The translations under genes and the position numbers were made by a program. Below the pieces are notes generated by a model. That model saw only the letters and a program-made list of their open reading frames with translations. It ran no database searches and was not told the origin of the DNA. From Nitrososphaerales archaeon (lineage in GTDB: Archaea; Thermoproteota; Nitrososphaeria; Nitrososphaerales; CADDZS01), in the NCBI GenBank assembly GCA_030041295.1, contig JASHOD010000053.1, positions 80,629-144,628 on the forward strand: a DNA stretch of 64,000 bases, read 5' to 3'. Shown here in pieces: positions 52,043 to 61,164 of this stretch (position 1 is the stretch's first letter; every line of letters starts with the position of its first letter).

Positions 52043-53278
52043 CTACTTTGTATGTTTCCTGCAAAAAGAGTTAATTTTTTCTGCGCAGTCCTTCATCAGA
52101 TCCGTCGGCGCTAGAGCTACAACTCGAAAGTGATTCGGTGCTCCAAAGCCAGATCCTCTTGTGGTCTGTATGAGTTCTTCTCGAATAAGAGACTCTACGA
52201 ATTCCCTATCATTTGAAAATCGCATGGAGCGCAGATCAATTCGTGGGAAAATGTAGAACGCTCCTCCTGGCCTGACTGTCTTAAGATAAGGGTTTTCATC
52301 AAACAGCTTCATGAGCGAGTCAACATTTTCTTCTATTGATGCTACCATTTGACTAACTGCCCTATCGTGTTCTTTCCTGTTCGACATCGCTTCCGCTATT
52401 GCATACTGAGCTGGCGTGTTAGAGGAGAGCCTTACCCTGCAATAATCAGCAAGCTTGCGCTTTAATTCTGTCGAAGATCTGTCGTTCTCAGGCACGAGCA
52501 TGTATCCTATCCGAAATCCCGTGGCGTCAAATGCTTTTGATGCGCCATTGAGGATGACGTGCGGTATCCCCTTTGCCAATTCGGCGACGCTCGTGAAACC
52601 TTCGTGTCTGAATATGATTTCATCATAAATCTCGTCCGATATCAACAACATGCGGTACTCATTTGCTAACTCCACGACCTGCTCGAGAGCTTTCTTTGAG
52701 AGGACCGTTCCGGTCGGGTTGTTAGGATTTGTAATGAGAATGTACTTTATCGCCCCGGCCTTTACTCTGGATTTCCTAATTGCACTCTTGACAGCGTCCA
52801 AATCGATTGTCCATTCGTTTGCTTCGTCATATTTTCCTTCTAGGAACTTGCCGCCGAACATTCTTATTGCGACAGGATACTGGGTGTAGTACGGCTTTAG
52901 AATCAGCGCGGTATCGTTTGGATTTATCAGGGCACTGTTAAGGAATGTGAGACCTTCAGCCACGCCACCAGTGACAAGTATGTCTTCGTCCCGAACGTTA
53001 ACGTCATAGCGGAATTTATACCGTTCAATAATGGCGTCGACTAGTTCGTGTACTCCTTGGGATCTTGAATAGGAAGTTTTGCCTTTTTTGAGAGCATCCA
53101 CATAAGCCTCGATAACATATTTCGGAGTCGGGAAGTAAAGCGCAGGATCACCGCTGCTCAACTTGACAACTTTCTTCCCGCTTCTTACAAGCTCGTCAAC
53201 TAGATCATCGCTTTCTCTGATCGCGGAATAGACGTACCTGCTCGAATCTGAGAGGAATGAAGCTTTCAAATCGATCAA
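52043..53278 (-). CDS. Aminotransferase, class I/II (AlaT/AspC-like)
   Basis: 411 residues. KVVKLSSGDPALYFPTP at the start, ILITNPNNPTGTVLSKKAL, LISDEIYDEII and the PLP-lysine in LNGASKAFDATGFRIGYM (Ser-Lys) are clear, with FRVVALAP before the end. The NGASKAF wording is near alanine/tyrosine aminotransferase-type enzymes of archaea. It is the last gene of the molybdoenzyme operon, 15 nt after the SdhB-like gene, hinting that its 2-oxoacid product or amino-acid substrate belongs to that pathway. Confidence 0.92.
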   Translation of the reverse strand: MIDLKASFLSDSSRYVYSAIRESDDLVDELVRSGKKVVKLSSGDPALYFPTPKYVIEAYVDALKKGKTSYSRSQGVHELVDAIIERYKFRYDVNVRDEDILVTGGVAEGLTFLNSALINPNDTALILKPYYTQYPVAIRMFGGKFLEGKYDEANEWTIDLDAVKSAIRKSRVKAGAIKYILITNPNNPTGTVLSKKALEQVVELANEYRMLLISDEIYDEIIFRHEGFTSVAELAKGIPHVILNGASKAFDATGFRIGYMLVPENDRSSTELKRKLADYCRVRLSSNTPAQYAIAEAMSNRKEHDRAVSQMVASIEENVDSLMKLFDENPYLKTVRPGGAFYIFPRIDLRSMRFSNDREFVESLIREELIQTTRGSGFGAPNHFRVVALAPTDLMKDCAEKINSFCRKHTK

Positions 53279-53293
53279 CCCGTAGTTTGAGCT

Positions 53294-54154
53294 TTACTTT
53301 CGCTCGTACACGGATTGAATTTGATCTAACAGTGTCCTTTCCTTGAGTTTTCTGTATTGATTCAGATCCAAGTCTTTTGCATGTATATGCATTGAAAACA
53401 ATGGATCATAACGCTTGTCCAAAACACTTTCCTTCTCTGGAATTATTGCATCCTCTGTTATCTTGATATGTTCGGGGCATACTTCCTCGCAACATTTTGA
53501 GATATTGCAGTATTGTAGTCCCGCGATGTTACTTAGCCAGTCGGATCGATCTTCGGAGTCGAGAGGGTGATTATCAAAGGTAGCGGTCTTCATTATCCAG
53601 CGCGGGCCTATGTAGCCGTGCTCGCGTCTTCTAAAGACGTGGCATACGTCAAGACATAGAAAACATTCGATGCACCTTCGCAGTTCGCGTCCTTTGTCAA
53701 CGTCGATCTGCTGCATTTTCCAAATGCTGGTGCTACTTTCCTTTTCAGAAGCAAAAGGCGGTATGTTTTTTGCGATTTCAAAGCTTTCTGAGATGTCCGT
53801 GGCCAGATCCTTGAGAAATGGGAATGATTTCATCGGCTCTACTGTAATCTCTTCCTTCCCAACAAACTGAGAGACTGGTGTCTTGCACATGAGTCGAGGC
53901 AGGCCGTTTATCTCCGCGGAGCAGGAACCGCATCTTCCCGCTTTGCAATTCCATCTGGCTGATAAGGTAGGATCGATGTGGCTTTGGATATAGTGGATGG
54001 CATTTAGGACTACCATTCCGTCCACGTATGGAACAGTAAAGACATCAAACCTATCTTGCGAACGATCGTCCGCAATTCCCCTAAAGATTCGTAGAGTAAC
54101 TAATTTCTCCTTTTCTTCTTCTTCTTCTTTCTTTGCATCTTTTTCTAAAGACAT
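53294..54154 (-). CDS. SdhB/FrdB-like iron-sulfur subunit
   Basis: 286 residues from ATG 54154, which has a GGGAGG ribosome site about 12 nt upstream. A Lys/Glu-rich tail precedes a plant-type ferredoxin domain, CKAGRCGSCSAEINGLPRLMC ([2Fe-2S]), and a C-terminal domain with CIECFLCLDVC and CNISKCCEEVCPEHI for [4Fe-4S] and [3Fe-4S] clusters. Works with the SdhA-like subunit upstream (20 nt). No SdhC/D membrane anchor is present in the window, so the complex may be soluble or use a different partner. Confidence 0.9.
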   Translation of the reverse strand: MSLEKDAKKEEEEEKEKLVTLRIFRGIADDRSQDRFDVFTVPYVDGMVVLNAIHYIQSHIDPTLSARWNCKAGRCGSCSAEINGLPRLMCKTPVSQFVGKEEITVEPMKSFPFLKDLATDISESFEIAKNIPPFASEKESSTSIWKMQQIDVDKGRELRRCIECFLCLDVCHVFRRREHGYIGPRWIMKTATFDNHPLDSEDRSDWLSNIAGLQYCNISKCCEEVCPEHIKITEDAIIPEKESVLDKRYDPLFSMHIHAKDLDLNQYRKLKERTLLDQIQSVYERK

Positions 54155-54174
54155 GCTCTTTTCTTTCCTCCCAA

Positions 54175-56004
54175 TTACCTTTTTATCGCAGGAGCTTGAT
54201 GTTTCGCCTCGTTTTCTTTCCATGAAAGTACTTCAGCTCGATTCAAAAGTCGCTCATACTCCTCGGGCATTTTCTCAACCGGGACAAATTTCTGAATCAT
54301 CCTACCATTCTTCCCTTCTTTCTCCATGATATTGACCATCCAACGTGTATCGTCTTTCTCCGGATAATCAGATCGCGTGTGGGCTCCCCGACTCTCCTTT
54401 CTAGCTAGGGCGGAGAGAATAATGGCTTCGCAATCTAACACCATATTCCAAACAGCTAACGAGTCAGCCCAGGCTTGATTGAAGCGCCTCGGGCCGCTTG
54501 CTTGAACTTTCTTTGCTTCTTGTTTTATTTCGAGAATCTCTTCGAGTCCTTTTTTCAACTCCTGTTCGTTCCTTATTATTCCGACGTACTTCCACATAAC
54601 AGAGGCGATTTTCTCCTTCAGCGCAAACGGATTGGCTCCGCCTTTTCTCACTTTGAACGGCGACAGAATTCTCGTAATCTCTTCATCCACATCTTCCTCC
54701 GAAAGCTTGTTTTGAGGAGATTCCTTTCGGACATAGTTACTCGCTCCAATTCCGGCCCTTCTACCGAAGACCAAGATATCAGAGAGCGAATTTCCGCCTA
54801 GCCTATTTGCTCCATGCAGACCACATGCAACTTCACCCGCGGCATAGAGTCCCCTTACACTTGTTTCGCCAGTCTCAGGGTCTACCCTTACTCCACCCAT
54901 CTGGTAATGAACCGTAGGGGCAACTTCCATCTTTTCCTTCGTTATGTCAATATTTGCGAACTCTAAAAATTGTGCATACATGCTCGGGAGCTTCGTTTTG
55001 ATGTATTCAGCGCCGCGGTGTGTAATGTCGAGATAAACCGCGCCGTTCTTTGTCCCTCGTCCAGCCATTATCTCTTTGTAGATCGCTCTAGCAACTACAT
55101 CTCTTGCCGAGAGTTCCTTTCTCTTCGTATCATACCTCTCCATGAAACGTTCCCCCTTTATGTTCGTGAGTATCCCGCCTTCTCCGCGCACAGCCTCCGT
55201 GACGAGCATGCCACGAACACCTGCAGGATAGATCATACCTGTCGGATGGAACTGGATCATCTCCATGTCCATCAGTTCGGCCCCAGCCCGGTACGCGAGA
55301 GCTATACCATCGCCAGTGCTCTCCCAAGAGTTCGATGTAACTTCGTAGACCTTCCCACATCCACCTGTCGCTAGTATCACTGCTTGACATCGGAATAGGA
55401 TTAGCTCACCGGTTCTAATCTTAATTCCCATAGCTCCTGATATCCCACCACTCTTGGCATCCCTGAATAACGTGGAGATTTCAACTTCGTCGAGATATGG
55501 AATATTTCGCTTGAGAATTTGGTCCTCCAGGGTTCTGATCATCTCTAGCCCGGTTCTATCGCCTACGTAGCAGAGTCTCCGATAGCTATGGGCCCCGAAG
55601 GGTCTTTGCATAATCTTACCTTCGGGAGTTCGATCAAACAGTGCGCCATAACGTTCTAACTCCAGTACTCGCTCAGGAGCTTCCTTCGCAAAGATCTCGA
55701 CCATTCTCCAGTTATTGATATATTGGCCCTCGACAATTGTGTCTGAAAAATGCGCTTTCCAATTGTCCTGAGGATCAATATTGCCCAGGGCAGCTGCTAT
55801 TCCTCCTTCTGCCATAACTGTATGAGCTTTACCCATGACAGACTTGCAGGTCAGAAATACTCTCATTCCGCGATCAAAACACTCTATCGCGGCGCGCATT
55901 CCAGCTCCTCCAGCTCCTACTATCAGGACATCACAGTCTATAGTTTTGTAAGGCTCTGAGACGTTCGACTTTACCGTTTTTTGGTTACTTGATTTTGATG
56001 GCAA
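54175..56004 (-). CDS. SdhA/FrdA-like flavoprotein subunit
   Basis: 609 residues from TTG 56004 with an AGGAGGGA ribosome site. VLIVGAGGAGMRAAIECFD binds FAD; GKAHTVMAEGGIAAALG contains the His for covalent FAD; HPTGMIYPAGVRG and TEAVRGEGGILTN (catalytic Arg region), then HYQMGGVRVD and GLHGANRLGGNSL are the succinate dehydrogenase/fumarate reductase motifs. All key residues are present. It interconverts succinate and fumarate or a similar pair. Genomic placement inside a molybdoenzyme operon is unusual. Confidence 0.92.
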   Translation of the reverse strand: MPSKSSNQKTVKSNVSEPYKTIDCDVLIVGAGGAGMRAAIECFDRGMRVFLTCKSVMGKAHTVMAEGGIAAALGNIDPQDNWKAHFSDTIVEGQYINNWRMVEIFAKEAPERVLELERYGALFDRTPEGKIMQRPFGAHSYRRLCYVGDRTGLEMIRTLEDQILKRNIPYLDEVEISTLFRDAKSGGISGAMGIKIRTGELILFRCQAVILATGGCGKVYEVTSNSWESTGDGIALAYRAGAELMDMEMIQFHPTGMIYPAGVRGMLVTEAVRGEGGILTNIKGERFMERYDTKRKELSARDVVARAIYKEIMAGRGTKNGAVYLDITHRGAEYIKTKLPSMYAQFLEFANIDITKEKMEVAPTVHYQMGGVRVDPETGETSVRGLYAAGEVACGLHGANRLGGNSLSDILVFGRRAGIGASNYVRKESPQNKLSEEDVDEEITRILSPFKVRKGGANPFALKEKIASVMWKYVGIIRNEQELKKGLEEILEIKQEAKKVQASGPRRFNQAWADSLAVWNMVLDCEAIILSALARKESRGAHTRSDYPEKDDTRWMVNIMEKEGKNGRMIQKFVPVEKMPEEYERLLNRAEVLSWKENEAKHQAPAIKR

Positions 56005-56023
56005 TTTGAAACCACTCTCCCTC

Positions 56024-56641
56024 CTATGTTACATACATCACGCTCGGCTTTGTTCCGGCATTTGGCATTAGTTTTATCGGCTCTTCCAATGGAGTTCTTT
56101 CTCTAAGGTACACATTCAGCTTCGAGGCTGGATCGTCAATGTCTCCAAAGATTCTTGCTCCGCTGGGACAAGTTATCACACAGGCAGGCTCCAGTCCCTG
56201 ATCAACTCTTTTCATGCAGAAATCGCATTTCATCGCGGCCGGAAATTTGACCCTCTTCGAACTGTGGTACTTCTCCAAATCAGTTGTAGTGCCAAAATAG
56301 AACAGGTTGTCCTCCGAGGGATAGAATATCGCACCGTACGGGCACGCGGAAACACAACACTTTGCCCCGCTGCATTCCTCCGCATCCACGTACACAATAC
56401 CGTCCGGGCGCTTTTTGATTGCTTCATTGGGACAGGCTGTTACGCATGCAGGCTCCTCGCAGTGATTGCACAAGATCGGGAGAAAGAATTTCTTCACGGT
56501 CGGAAATGTTCCGTACTCTCTAACTAAGACACGCGCAAACATCACATCAGGAGGTGTACCTTGCTCTTGTTTGCAGGCAATTGTGCACGCATCGCATCCA
56601 ATGCATCTTTTCAGATCTATCAATATTCCAAGGTGCGACAT
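56024..56641 (-). CDS. Four-cluster [4Fe-4S] electron-transfer subunit (DmsB/PsrB/PadC type)
   Basis: 205 residues. CIGCDACTIACKQE, CNHCEEPACVTACP, CSGAKCCVSACPYGA and CDFCMKRVDQGLEPACVITCP are the four cluster motifs of the iron-sulfur subunit of DMSO-reductase-family complexes. No twin-Arg signal, so it is cytoplasmic. Its ribosome site lies within the last codons (Gly-Gly) of the MoaD-like gene, 14 nt upstream. Passes electrons from the molybdenum subunit to an acceptor. Confidence 0.93.
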   Translation of the reverse strand: MSHLGILIDLKRCIGCDACTIACKQEQGTPPDVMFARVLVREYGTFPTVKKFFLPILCNHCEEPACVTACPNEAIKKRPDGIVYVDAEECSGAKCCVSACPYGAIFYPSEDNLFYFGTTTDLEKYHSSKRVKFPAAMKCDFCMKRVDQGLEPACVITCPSGARIFGDIDDPASKLNVYLRERTPLEEPIKLMPNAGTKPSVMYVT

Positions 56642-56654
56642 ATCTTTTTTTCAC

Positions 56655-56963
56655 TTATCCTCCACCAATCGTTTGTACAAGATGAATCACCACGAGCTCG
56701 GAGAGATTTGGCATGGGGTTGTCAAATTCTTCTGGGCGGATTACTGACCCATTGACAGCTATCAAACAACCGAAGTTGTATTCGCTCTTGTTGTCAGATT
56801 GAACAATTTCATCGTAAAGCGCTGTCTTTGAGCCGTCTAGCTTGATTGACTTTAACAAGCCGGCAATGGTATTTCCTTCGTATTCTACTTCGGAGAAGTA
56901 ATCGGGAAGCGAGCTCGGCTTTTGACCAACTGTCACGATTTTCACTTTTCTGTTCTCACCCAT
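56655..56963 (-). CDS. MoaD/ThiS-like ubiquitin-fold protein with GGG terminus
   Basis: 102 residues. A beta-grasp pattern (VKIVTVG, EYEGNTIAGLLKSI, LIAVNGSVIRPEEFDNPMPNLSELVVIHLVQTI) ends in IGGG, the C-terminal di-glycine tail used by MoaD, ThiS and SAMPs for adenylation and thiocarboxylate formation. Placed between the molybdoenzyme and its Fe-S partner with 3-nt and 14-nt gaps. It may be a dedicated sulfur carrier for cofactor maturation of this enzyme, or a structural or modifier protein. Confidence 0.82.
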   Translation of the reverse strand: MGENRKVKIVTVGQKPSSLPDYFSEVEYEGNTIAGLLKSIKLDGSKTALYDEIVQSDNKSEYNFGCLIAVNGSVIRPEEFDNPMPNLSELVVIHLVQTIGGG

Positions 56964-56966
56964 TTT

Positions 56967-59522
56967 CTAATGCATCACTTGGAGTTTAACCCTCGCCGCA
57001 GTTTCGTAGCTGGCCGAAACTGGATCGACCTGTCTCAGGTCGGAGCTCAAAAGTTCGTTGAATAGAGGGATGGAATCTATCTTGTATTTTCCTCTAATGT
57101 GGGGCCTCCCTCCCTGACTCACCATTACTGCCTCAGGATGAATCCCTTGAGTTAACCATGCCACACCCTCCACAGAGCCGTATTTGGAAGTGATTTTGAT
57201 CCTATCTCCGGTTTTGATTCCTTTTCTGTTTCCCGTGTCTTCGTTAATCCAGACCATTGATAGGTCTGGGCGATTCTTTGCTACTTCTACAACCCACGGG
57301 ACATTTACTAGGTCCTCAAAGTTGAACTGAGCCGCCTTGAAGTAAGTCGCGATCAGATCATACTCTTCCAAGTCCTCTGTGTGAATAAAGCTGGGTCGCC
57401 ATTCGGGCAGTGGTTGGTATTCGTCGAAGTGCCAGCCTTTCATCCAGTCGACGTCGAGTTTGCGCATGTTTTGCTCTAGTTCGTAGCCAGCTTTTACAAC
57501 ATGTTCCATGTAAAACGGTAGCCGGAGCCCCTTGTAAGGGAAATAGAGCTCTTGAGGAGTCTTCAGACGCATCGATGTACCGTGTTCCTTGAACCACTCA
57601 ATGTCCTTGTTTTGACTTCCATACAAGGCGGCTGCAAACCTAGCTATAATTTCTTCCGAAGTGTATTTTTTGTTTGGATCTAAAACATATTTTGGGTTCT
57701 TCCATAACCCGAGAAAGCCGCTCACCACGCTGTTCCACTTGTCTAAGATTCCCAGGCGATCGGAAAGCTCAGTGATAATGTCGGTTCCGTCCATCGTGTC
57801 GGCTGGAGCGGCGACCACGGGCTGCCTTAAAGTATGACCCGTAACAAACGGAGCCTCGCAATTGTATAGAGACCAACTTTCAAGATACGTGCGATCAGCG
57901 AGTATCACGTCACTCAATGTTGTCGTCTCGCTTACTGACTGGATGTCAATCGAAGCCACAAAGTCGACGGCTTGTATCGCTTTCATTATCTTTGAAGTAC
58001 CGGGCATGTTCCACACCGGGTTTGAGTAGAAGGAAAAGATAGCTTCTGGCTTGGGCAGTCCGTATTTTTCATGATTCAACATCACTTCTGGAAGTATCTC
58101 CCCGGGTTCCAGTCCCACTGGAAAGTATTCAGTCATTTGATACCTGTCCGGAGGATACTTGAAAGGAATCGGAGGCCTGAGCTCATAGAGCCAGGGTTTG
58201 ACAATCCCGCTTTCACCCTTTTCTATCTTGTCGATTGAGCAATCCCCCTTCCAATCAGTCGGGCTCCACCCGAGTGGAACGCCTAAATGACCCCCCGGCA
58301 TGTCGATATTGCCTAGAAGAGTGTTAATCATCTTGTAGGTGAAATTGTCAAGATAGCTGTGGTTGTGAGCGTGTGATCCTCTGTACCATTGTATGGCCAC
58401 GGGGCGGAAGTTGTAGGTTCGGCCATCTAGCTCGATCGTTGAACCAATCTTTGCAGCCTCGACCAACTCCTTTGCGATGCGTCGAATCGTCTCTTTAGGC
58501 ACTGTTGTTATTTTTTCGACTTGCTCAGGTTTGTAGTCAAGTAGCTTATCCGTAAATATCTGGAAAGCTGGCTTGCAGGAGATATTTTCATTTACAATAT
58601 ATGAGCCAGTTAGGGCATGCTCCTTCGGATTTGGATCATCATAGCTCTTTGCAGCTTTATCTGATGTATCGTAGATTAGGGCTTTTCCAGCGGGGTCTTT
58701 AACGAATAATCTATCGGGCCCAACGAGATATGGAGCATTGGTGTTTACCTTGAGAAACTCCTTGTCGTATTTGTTCAACTCGTGGACCATTACGTACATG
58801 ACAGACAGAATGAATGCGCTGTCAGTGCCGATCCTAATCGGAATCCATTCGTCGGCTTTGGCAGATGCTGAACCGAGCCTGGGTTCCAACACCACTAACC
58901 TCATTCCTCTCATCCTCGCGTCAGCAACTCTCTTTGCCGTGCCGGAAAGATGAAGGTGAGCTTCGAAGCCGTCACCAGCTCCGATCTGGATCAGATAGTT
59001 GCAATACTTGTAATCAGGTATAGTCGCAAAGGTTCCTTCGAATGCGCCATTAATTCCATGGTAACCTCCTCCGCATGAGGTTCCGAGAGTGGAAAAGAAA
59101 TTGAAAGAGCCGAAAGCCCCGCTGGGCCATGCCCAAGTCCAATATCTTTGGAAATCACCAAAGGAGCAGACCAACGTGCGAGGATCTTTTTTCAGGATTG
59201 GCCTGAGTTTCTCTGCCACTAGATCCAAAGCGTAGTCTATAGACACTTCCTTCCACTTTGGATCCGCCTCCCAGTTCCTTTCTGAGTTAGTGCGGACAAG
59301 AGAGTGTTTGATCCTCAAGCTGTCATATTGCCTTCCAAGGCCAGAATTTCCCTTTGGGCATAGCCTGCCTAAATTGTCAGGATTATTTGGATCTGGCTCG
59401 ATCTTCACAGCTACTCCATTTACAACGTGGACTAGAATACCACAACCGTGCAAACACATTCTGCACATGCTATGAATCCATTTGTCTTCTAGGGCGGCGG
59501 GCGGAGCAAGAGTTTGACTCAT
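56967..59522 (-). CDS. Molybdopterin oxidoreductase, DMSO-reductase family, catalytic subunit
   Basis: 851 residues from ATG 59522; the ATG at 59549 is too near a CTAAAAT-type box. CRMCLHGCG ... RLCPKG binds a [4Fe-4S] cluster; the STLGTSCGGGYHGINGAFEG region holds the likely Mo/W-ligand position (Cys or a neighbouring residue); GAGDGFEAHLHLSG and the C-terminal NEDTGNRKGIKTGDRIKITSKYGSVEGVAWLT bind the bis-MGD cofactor. No Tat signal, so cytoplasmic. Relatives include phenylacetyl-CoA oxidoreductase, acetylene hydratase and polysulfide or thiosulfate reductase; the substrate is not decided. Head of a six-gene operon. Confidence 0.9.
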   Translation of the reverse strand: MSQTLAPPAALEDKWIHSMCRMCLHGCGILVHVVNGVAVKIEPDPNNPDNLGRLCPKGNSGLGRQYDSLRIKHSLVRTNSERNWEADPKWKEVSIDYALDLVAEKLRPILKKDPRTLVCSFGDFQRYWTWAWPSGAFGSFNFFSTLGTSCGGGYHGINGAFEGTFATIPDYKYCNYLIQIGAGDGFEAHLHLSGTAKRVADARMRGMRLVVLEPRLGSASAKADEWIPIRIGTDSAFILSVMYVMVHELNKYDKEFLKVNTNAPYLVGPDRLFVKDPAGKALIYDTSDKAAKSYDDPNPKEHALTGSYIVNENISCKPAFQIFTDKLLDYKPEQVEKITTVPKETIRRIAKELVEAAKIGSTIELDGRTYNFRPVAIQWYRGSHAHNHSYLDNFTYKMINTLLGNIDMPGGHLGVPLGWSPTDWKGDCSIDKIEKGESGIVKPWLYELRPPIPFKYPPDRYQMTEYFPVGLEPGEILPEVMLNHEKYGLPKPEAIFSFYSNPVWNMPGTSKIMKAIQAVDFVASIDIQSVSETTTLSDVILADRTYLESWSLYNCEAPFVTGHTLRQPVVAAPADTMDGTDIITELSDRLGILDKWNSVVSGFLGLWKNPKYVLDPNKKYTSEEIIARFAAALYGSQNKDIEWFKEHGTSMRLKTPQELYFPYKGLRLPFYMEHVVKAGYELEQNMRKLDVDWMKGWHFDEYQPLPEWRPSFIHTEDLEEYDLIATYFKAAQFNFEDLVNVPWVVEVAKNRPDLSMVWINEDTGNRKGIKTGDRIKITSKYGSVEGVAWLTQGIHPEAVMVSQGGRPHIRGKYKIDSIPLFNELLSSDLRQVDPVSASYETAARVKLQVMH

Positions 59523-59646
59523 CAGTGCCACTAAGCTAGCATTGCACACATATTCACTAAAATCTAATCCTTATTCTCACTTTTGAGAATCGAGTCTCCC
59601 GCTTGAATAAACACAAAAGCGCAGACGAAATTAAGAGGTTGAATAT

Positions 59647-60960
59647 TTGTCAAATCCTGTAGGTAATCAAGTCGACGCAAAGTCGCAAGACGATAAGACT
59701 CTGGCGAGAGAGCAAGGACTTTCGAGAAAATTATCCAGCGGACAAATGATGATGATCTCTATTGGTTCCGCTATTGGAACAGGTCTTTTCCTTGGAAGTG
59801 GATTTGCTACTGGTCTAGCCGGTCCGTCGGTGATTGTGTCATATATTATAGGCGCTTTTATTGCCCTAACTGTAATGATCGCCATGTCAGAGTTAGCGGT
59901 TCAGCACCCTCGTGCAGGCTCCTTCGGAAACTACGCGGAGATGTACGTCCACAAATATCTTGGATTCCAAGTGCGTTACATCTATTGGTTTGCTCAGGTA
60001 GTTGCGATAGGTAGAGAGATGGTAGCAGCGTCAATTTACATGGCTTATTGGCTACCGAGCGTGCCTGCAGTAGTGTGGATGACGCTATTCTCAGCTATAC
60101 TTCTTGTAGTCAACTCCATCAGTGTTAAGACTTTTGGCACTTTTGAGTACTGGTTTACTATGATCAAAGTAGCAATCATCATACTATTCATTGTCCTGGG
60201 TGGTTTCGTTATATTGGATGCGGCTCACTTTCATCTGGCTTTGGCATACACCAGCTACGGAGGCTTCTTCCCTAAGGGGTTATGGGGAATGTGGCTTGCA
60301 ACTGTTGTTGCAATATTCAGTTACATAGGAGTCGAAGTAGTCGCGGTCACAGCAGGAGAATCTGCGAACCCGCAAAGGGATGTTCCAAGAGCCCTAAGAG
60401 GAATGATCACCAGACTGATTTTATTCTATGGTCTAGCGATAACCATCATGGTTGGAATAGTCCCGTGGACTACAACAGGAACTCTTACAACAAGCCCATT
60501 CGTATTGGCGTTCAAAGACGTTGGCATACCATTTGCGGCTGCAATTATCAACTTCGTAGTTCTAACTGCGGCACTCTCTAGTACAAACACAGATATCTAT
60601 CTGCCCTCGACAATGATTTTCTCACTCTCTAGAGCCAAATTCGCTCCAAAGATATTTGGAAAACTAAGCAGGTTCCAAGTGCCATTCTCAGCTCTAGTGA
60701 TTTCTGCAATTGGTATCGTCGCTTCGATATTCATAGACTATCAGTACGGTTCGACAAGCGCTTACCTTGATATCTTCGGAATAGCAGTCTTTGGAGGGAT
60801 TTTTGTCTGGATTGCAATCCTAGTGACACACATGTTCTTCAGAAGAAAAATGGATCAAGATTACCAGACACCGAGGTACAGCATCGGAGGTTCGAGATAC
60901 TTTAGCGTAGTTGGTGCAATTCTGCTCACGGCCGTTCTGATTTCCACTTTGGACACCTGA
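59647..60960 (+). CDS. Amino-acid permease (APC superfamily), C-terminus frameshifted
   Basis: 437 residues from TTG 59647. MMMISIGSAIGTGLFLGSG is the conserved helix-1 break of amino-acid permeases; FSYIGVEVVAVTAGESANPQRDVPRA and SLSRAKFAPKIFGKLSR follow. Eleven or so hydrophobic segments. The frame ends at TGA 60958-60960, but the +1 frame continues from about 60950 (LWTPEIQI, then one more helix and a polar tail) to TAA 61151-61153, the normal C-terminal helix of the family. A single-base loss near 60947-60952 has truncated it by about 64 residues. Divergent from the molybdoenzyme operon. Confidence 0.85.
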   Translation: MSNPVGNQVDAKSQDDKTLAREQGLSRKLSSGQMMMISIGSAIGTGLFLGSGFATGLAGPSVIVSYIIGAFIALTVMIAMSELAVQHPRAGSFGNYAEMYVHKYLGFQVRYIYWFAQVVAIGREMVAASIYMAYWLPSVPAVVWMTLFSAILLVVNSISVKTFGTFEYWFTMIKVAIIILFIVLGGFVILDAAHFHLALAYTSYGGFFPKGLWGMWLATVVAIFSYIGVEVVAVTAGESANPQRDVPRALRGMITRLILFYGLAITIMVGIVPWTTTGTLTTSPFVLAFKDVGIPFAAAIINFVVLTAALSSTNTDIYLPSTMIFSLSRAKFAPKIFGKLSRFQVPFSALVISAIGIVASIFIDYQYGSTSAYLDIFGIAVFGGIFVWIAILVTHMFFRRKMDQDYQTPRYSIGGSRYFSVVGAILLTAVLISTLDT

Positions 60961-61164
60961 AATACAAATCACAATCCCATCGGGAATAGTCACAATAGCA
61001 GTATTCTCGTTGCTCTACTACTACTACTACTATCGAAAGCACCGAACCCCAGAGGCCGAGGCGATAGTTAAGAAGTCGGAGGCTCCAAACCCCGAAGCAG
61101 CTAGGTTAGAGCAACCACCGACAACTAGAGCGGCAACAACAGATAACGCGTAAGGCGACAGGAG

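Noticed and set aside
61014..61033. Run of TAC triplets
   Set aside because: A short Tyr-coding run at the end of the displaced last helix of the permease, not a repeat array.
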